Assembly: GCF_039679125.1 (NCBI RefSeq)
Contig: NZ_CP155551.1
Span: forward strand, 4,233,416-4,297,415
Direction of reading: 5' to 3'
DNA from: Blastococcus sp. HT6-4
Lineage (GTDB): Bacteria; Actinomycetota; Actinomycetes; Mycobacteriales; Geodermatophilaceae
DNA: 64,000 bases
The position numbers were made by a program, and so were the translations under genes. The notes below the pieces were generated by a model, which saw nothing but the letters and a program-made list of their open reading frames with translations, had not been told where the DNA came from and searched no databases. Position 1 is the stretch's first letter; each line of letters opens with the position of its first letter. Positions 63,318-64,000 of the stretch are shown piece by piece.

Positions 63318-64000
63318 GAGGTACTCCCACTACACGACATCGACGGTGCGCTCCCGTCGGTGGACGGGGCGCGCAGGGCGTCGGGACGGCGCAACGACCG
63401 CACCCGGAACCCGGGAAGCTGGCACTGCGGACCGGACACCGAACCCCGACCGCGCAGGCACGCTGCAGCGACCGGACACGGGCAGACCCGTCCACAGACT
63501 CCGGCCAGCATAGCCGAGGACCACGGGATGCCGGTGACCGCCCGCATGCCGACCGGTCATGGTGCCCCCGGCCACCCGGCCGGAGCCGTGCGGCGCGCCG
63601 CGCCGCCGGCACACCGTGCCTCCCCGCCGTGGCACCCGCCGACGTTGCCGGGCTGTGGACGGGGCTGTTAGCGTCGCCGTCGCTCCGCGTCGGACGTCAG
63701 GGTCACGACGCGTGGGCCGACCCCGCCGGTCGACCGACCGGCGTACCGCTCCTCCAGCCGCCCGACCTGGGCCGTGACCAGCAGAGATGCTGCACCGGCC
63801 GCCACCTCGTGCGAGGTCGGCGCACCGCGTCGCCGGCCGTGCACAGCCTGTGGACACCGATGTGGACCACGTGCGTGCGTGCATCCACAACCGGGGCATC
63901 CACCGGTGGACGGTTCGCGGCGGCAGGGGGAACCGGGACGGACGCGCCCGGCGCACCGGGAGCGGCCACGGGGGCGACTGCAAGGGGAGGACGACACGGC
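63318..64000. promoter_or_regulatory. Origin-proximal rpmH-dnaA intergenic region with DnaA-box-like sequences
   Basis: About 680 bases with no credible gene; the short open frames are poor in normal codon use. Several DnaA-box-like nonamers are present: CCGTCCACA at 63488, CCGTCCACA (minus) at 63654-63662, GTGTCCACA (minus) at 63849-63857, TGGTCCACA (minus) at 63861-63869 and GCATCCACA at 63881-63889. Against the consensus TTGTCCACA, the third has one mismatch. They suggest the rpmH/dnaA promoters or the edge of oriC; the main origin may lie beyond the window. Confidence 0.6.

Noticed and set aside
63330..63983. Open frames in the rpmH-dnaA gap
   Set aside because: Arg/Pro-rich, no ribosome site, no family resemblance; DnaA-box-like sequences explain the region better.

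Overview
This 64 kb window comes from a very GC-rich actinobacterium. Third codon positions are almost all G or C, GTG starts are common, start/stop overlaps of the GTGA or ATGA type are frequent, and many genes look leaderless. Gene content and order point to a relative of Geodermatophilaceae (Blastococcus, Geodermatophilus, Modestobacter). That placement is an inference from layout and style, not from a search. The right end stops just short of dnaA: the order parB, parA, rsmG, jag, yidC, yidD, rnpA, rpmH followed by a gene-poor stretch with DnaA-box-like sequences is the usual left flank of the actinobacterial origin.

Region 1 (1-26 kb) is mostly metabolic and accessory. It holds a partial HMG-CoA-lyase-like gene, a PAS-GGDEF diguanylate cyclase, a proline/PYG-rich membrane protein, a pgm - GH13 - GH13 sugar operon, an AraC regulator with a VOC protein, a frameshifted DUF222/HNH (13E12-type) gene, a YnfA and alpha/beta-hydrolase pair, a stand-alone SNF2-type helicase, a MarR regulator divergent from a broken MFS transporter gene, a TPP-riboswitch-controlled thiD-tenA operon, dinB coupled to an FAD oxidase, and a PucR regulator beside a ferredoxin-type reductase and acyl desaturase pair.

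Region 2 (26-45 kb) is conserved chromosomal core: a secreted lipase-like protein, dnaB, the rpsF-ssb-rpsR-rplI operon, an endonuclease IV-like gene, a DUF5318-ponA-GT87 cell-wall operon, PadR, ino1, a lipoprotein, yqgE, an MFS transporter, a matrixin-type protease and pcnA.

Region 3 (45-64 kb) is the origin-proximal block. It contains a Nudix hydrolase, a DUF6049 protein, murJ and a separate membrane pseudokinase in one tight operon. These are followed by trxB and trxA, a cwlM-like amidase homologue, an aminotransferase with an ATP-grasp ligase, and then parBA through rpmH. Four perfect copies of the palindrome GTTCCACGTGGAAC (12231, 34445, 44853, 59901) and several near copies are spread through the window. 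They are the probable parS centromere sites for the encoded ParB.

The points most worth a second look are the parS set (three perfect sites lie inside genes), a 25-codon ORF that couples the TPP riboswitch to thiD, the orphan helicase with an accessory N-terminal domain, the split MurJ/pseudokinase arrangement, an Asp in place of the usual catalytic Glu in CwlM, thrombospondin-type-3-like repeats on the penicillin-binding protein, and a set of GGA-loop hairpins in the gap upstream of the aminotransferase. No rRNA, tRNA, CRISPR array or insertion sequence was seen.
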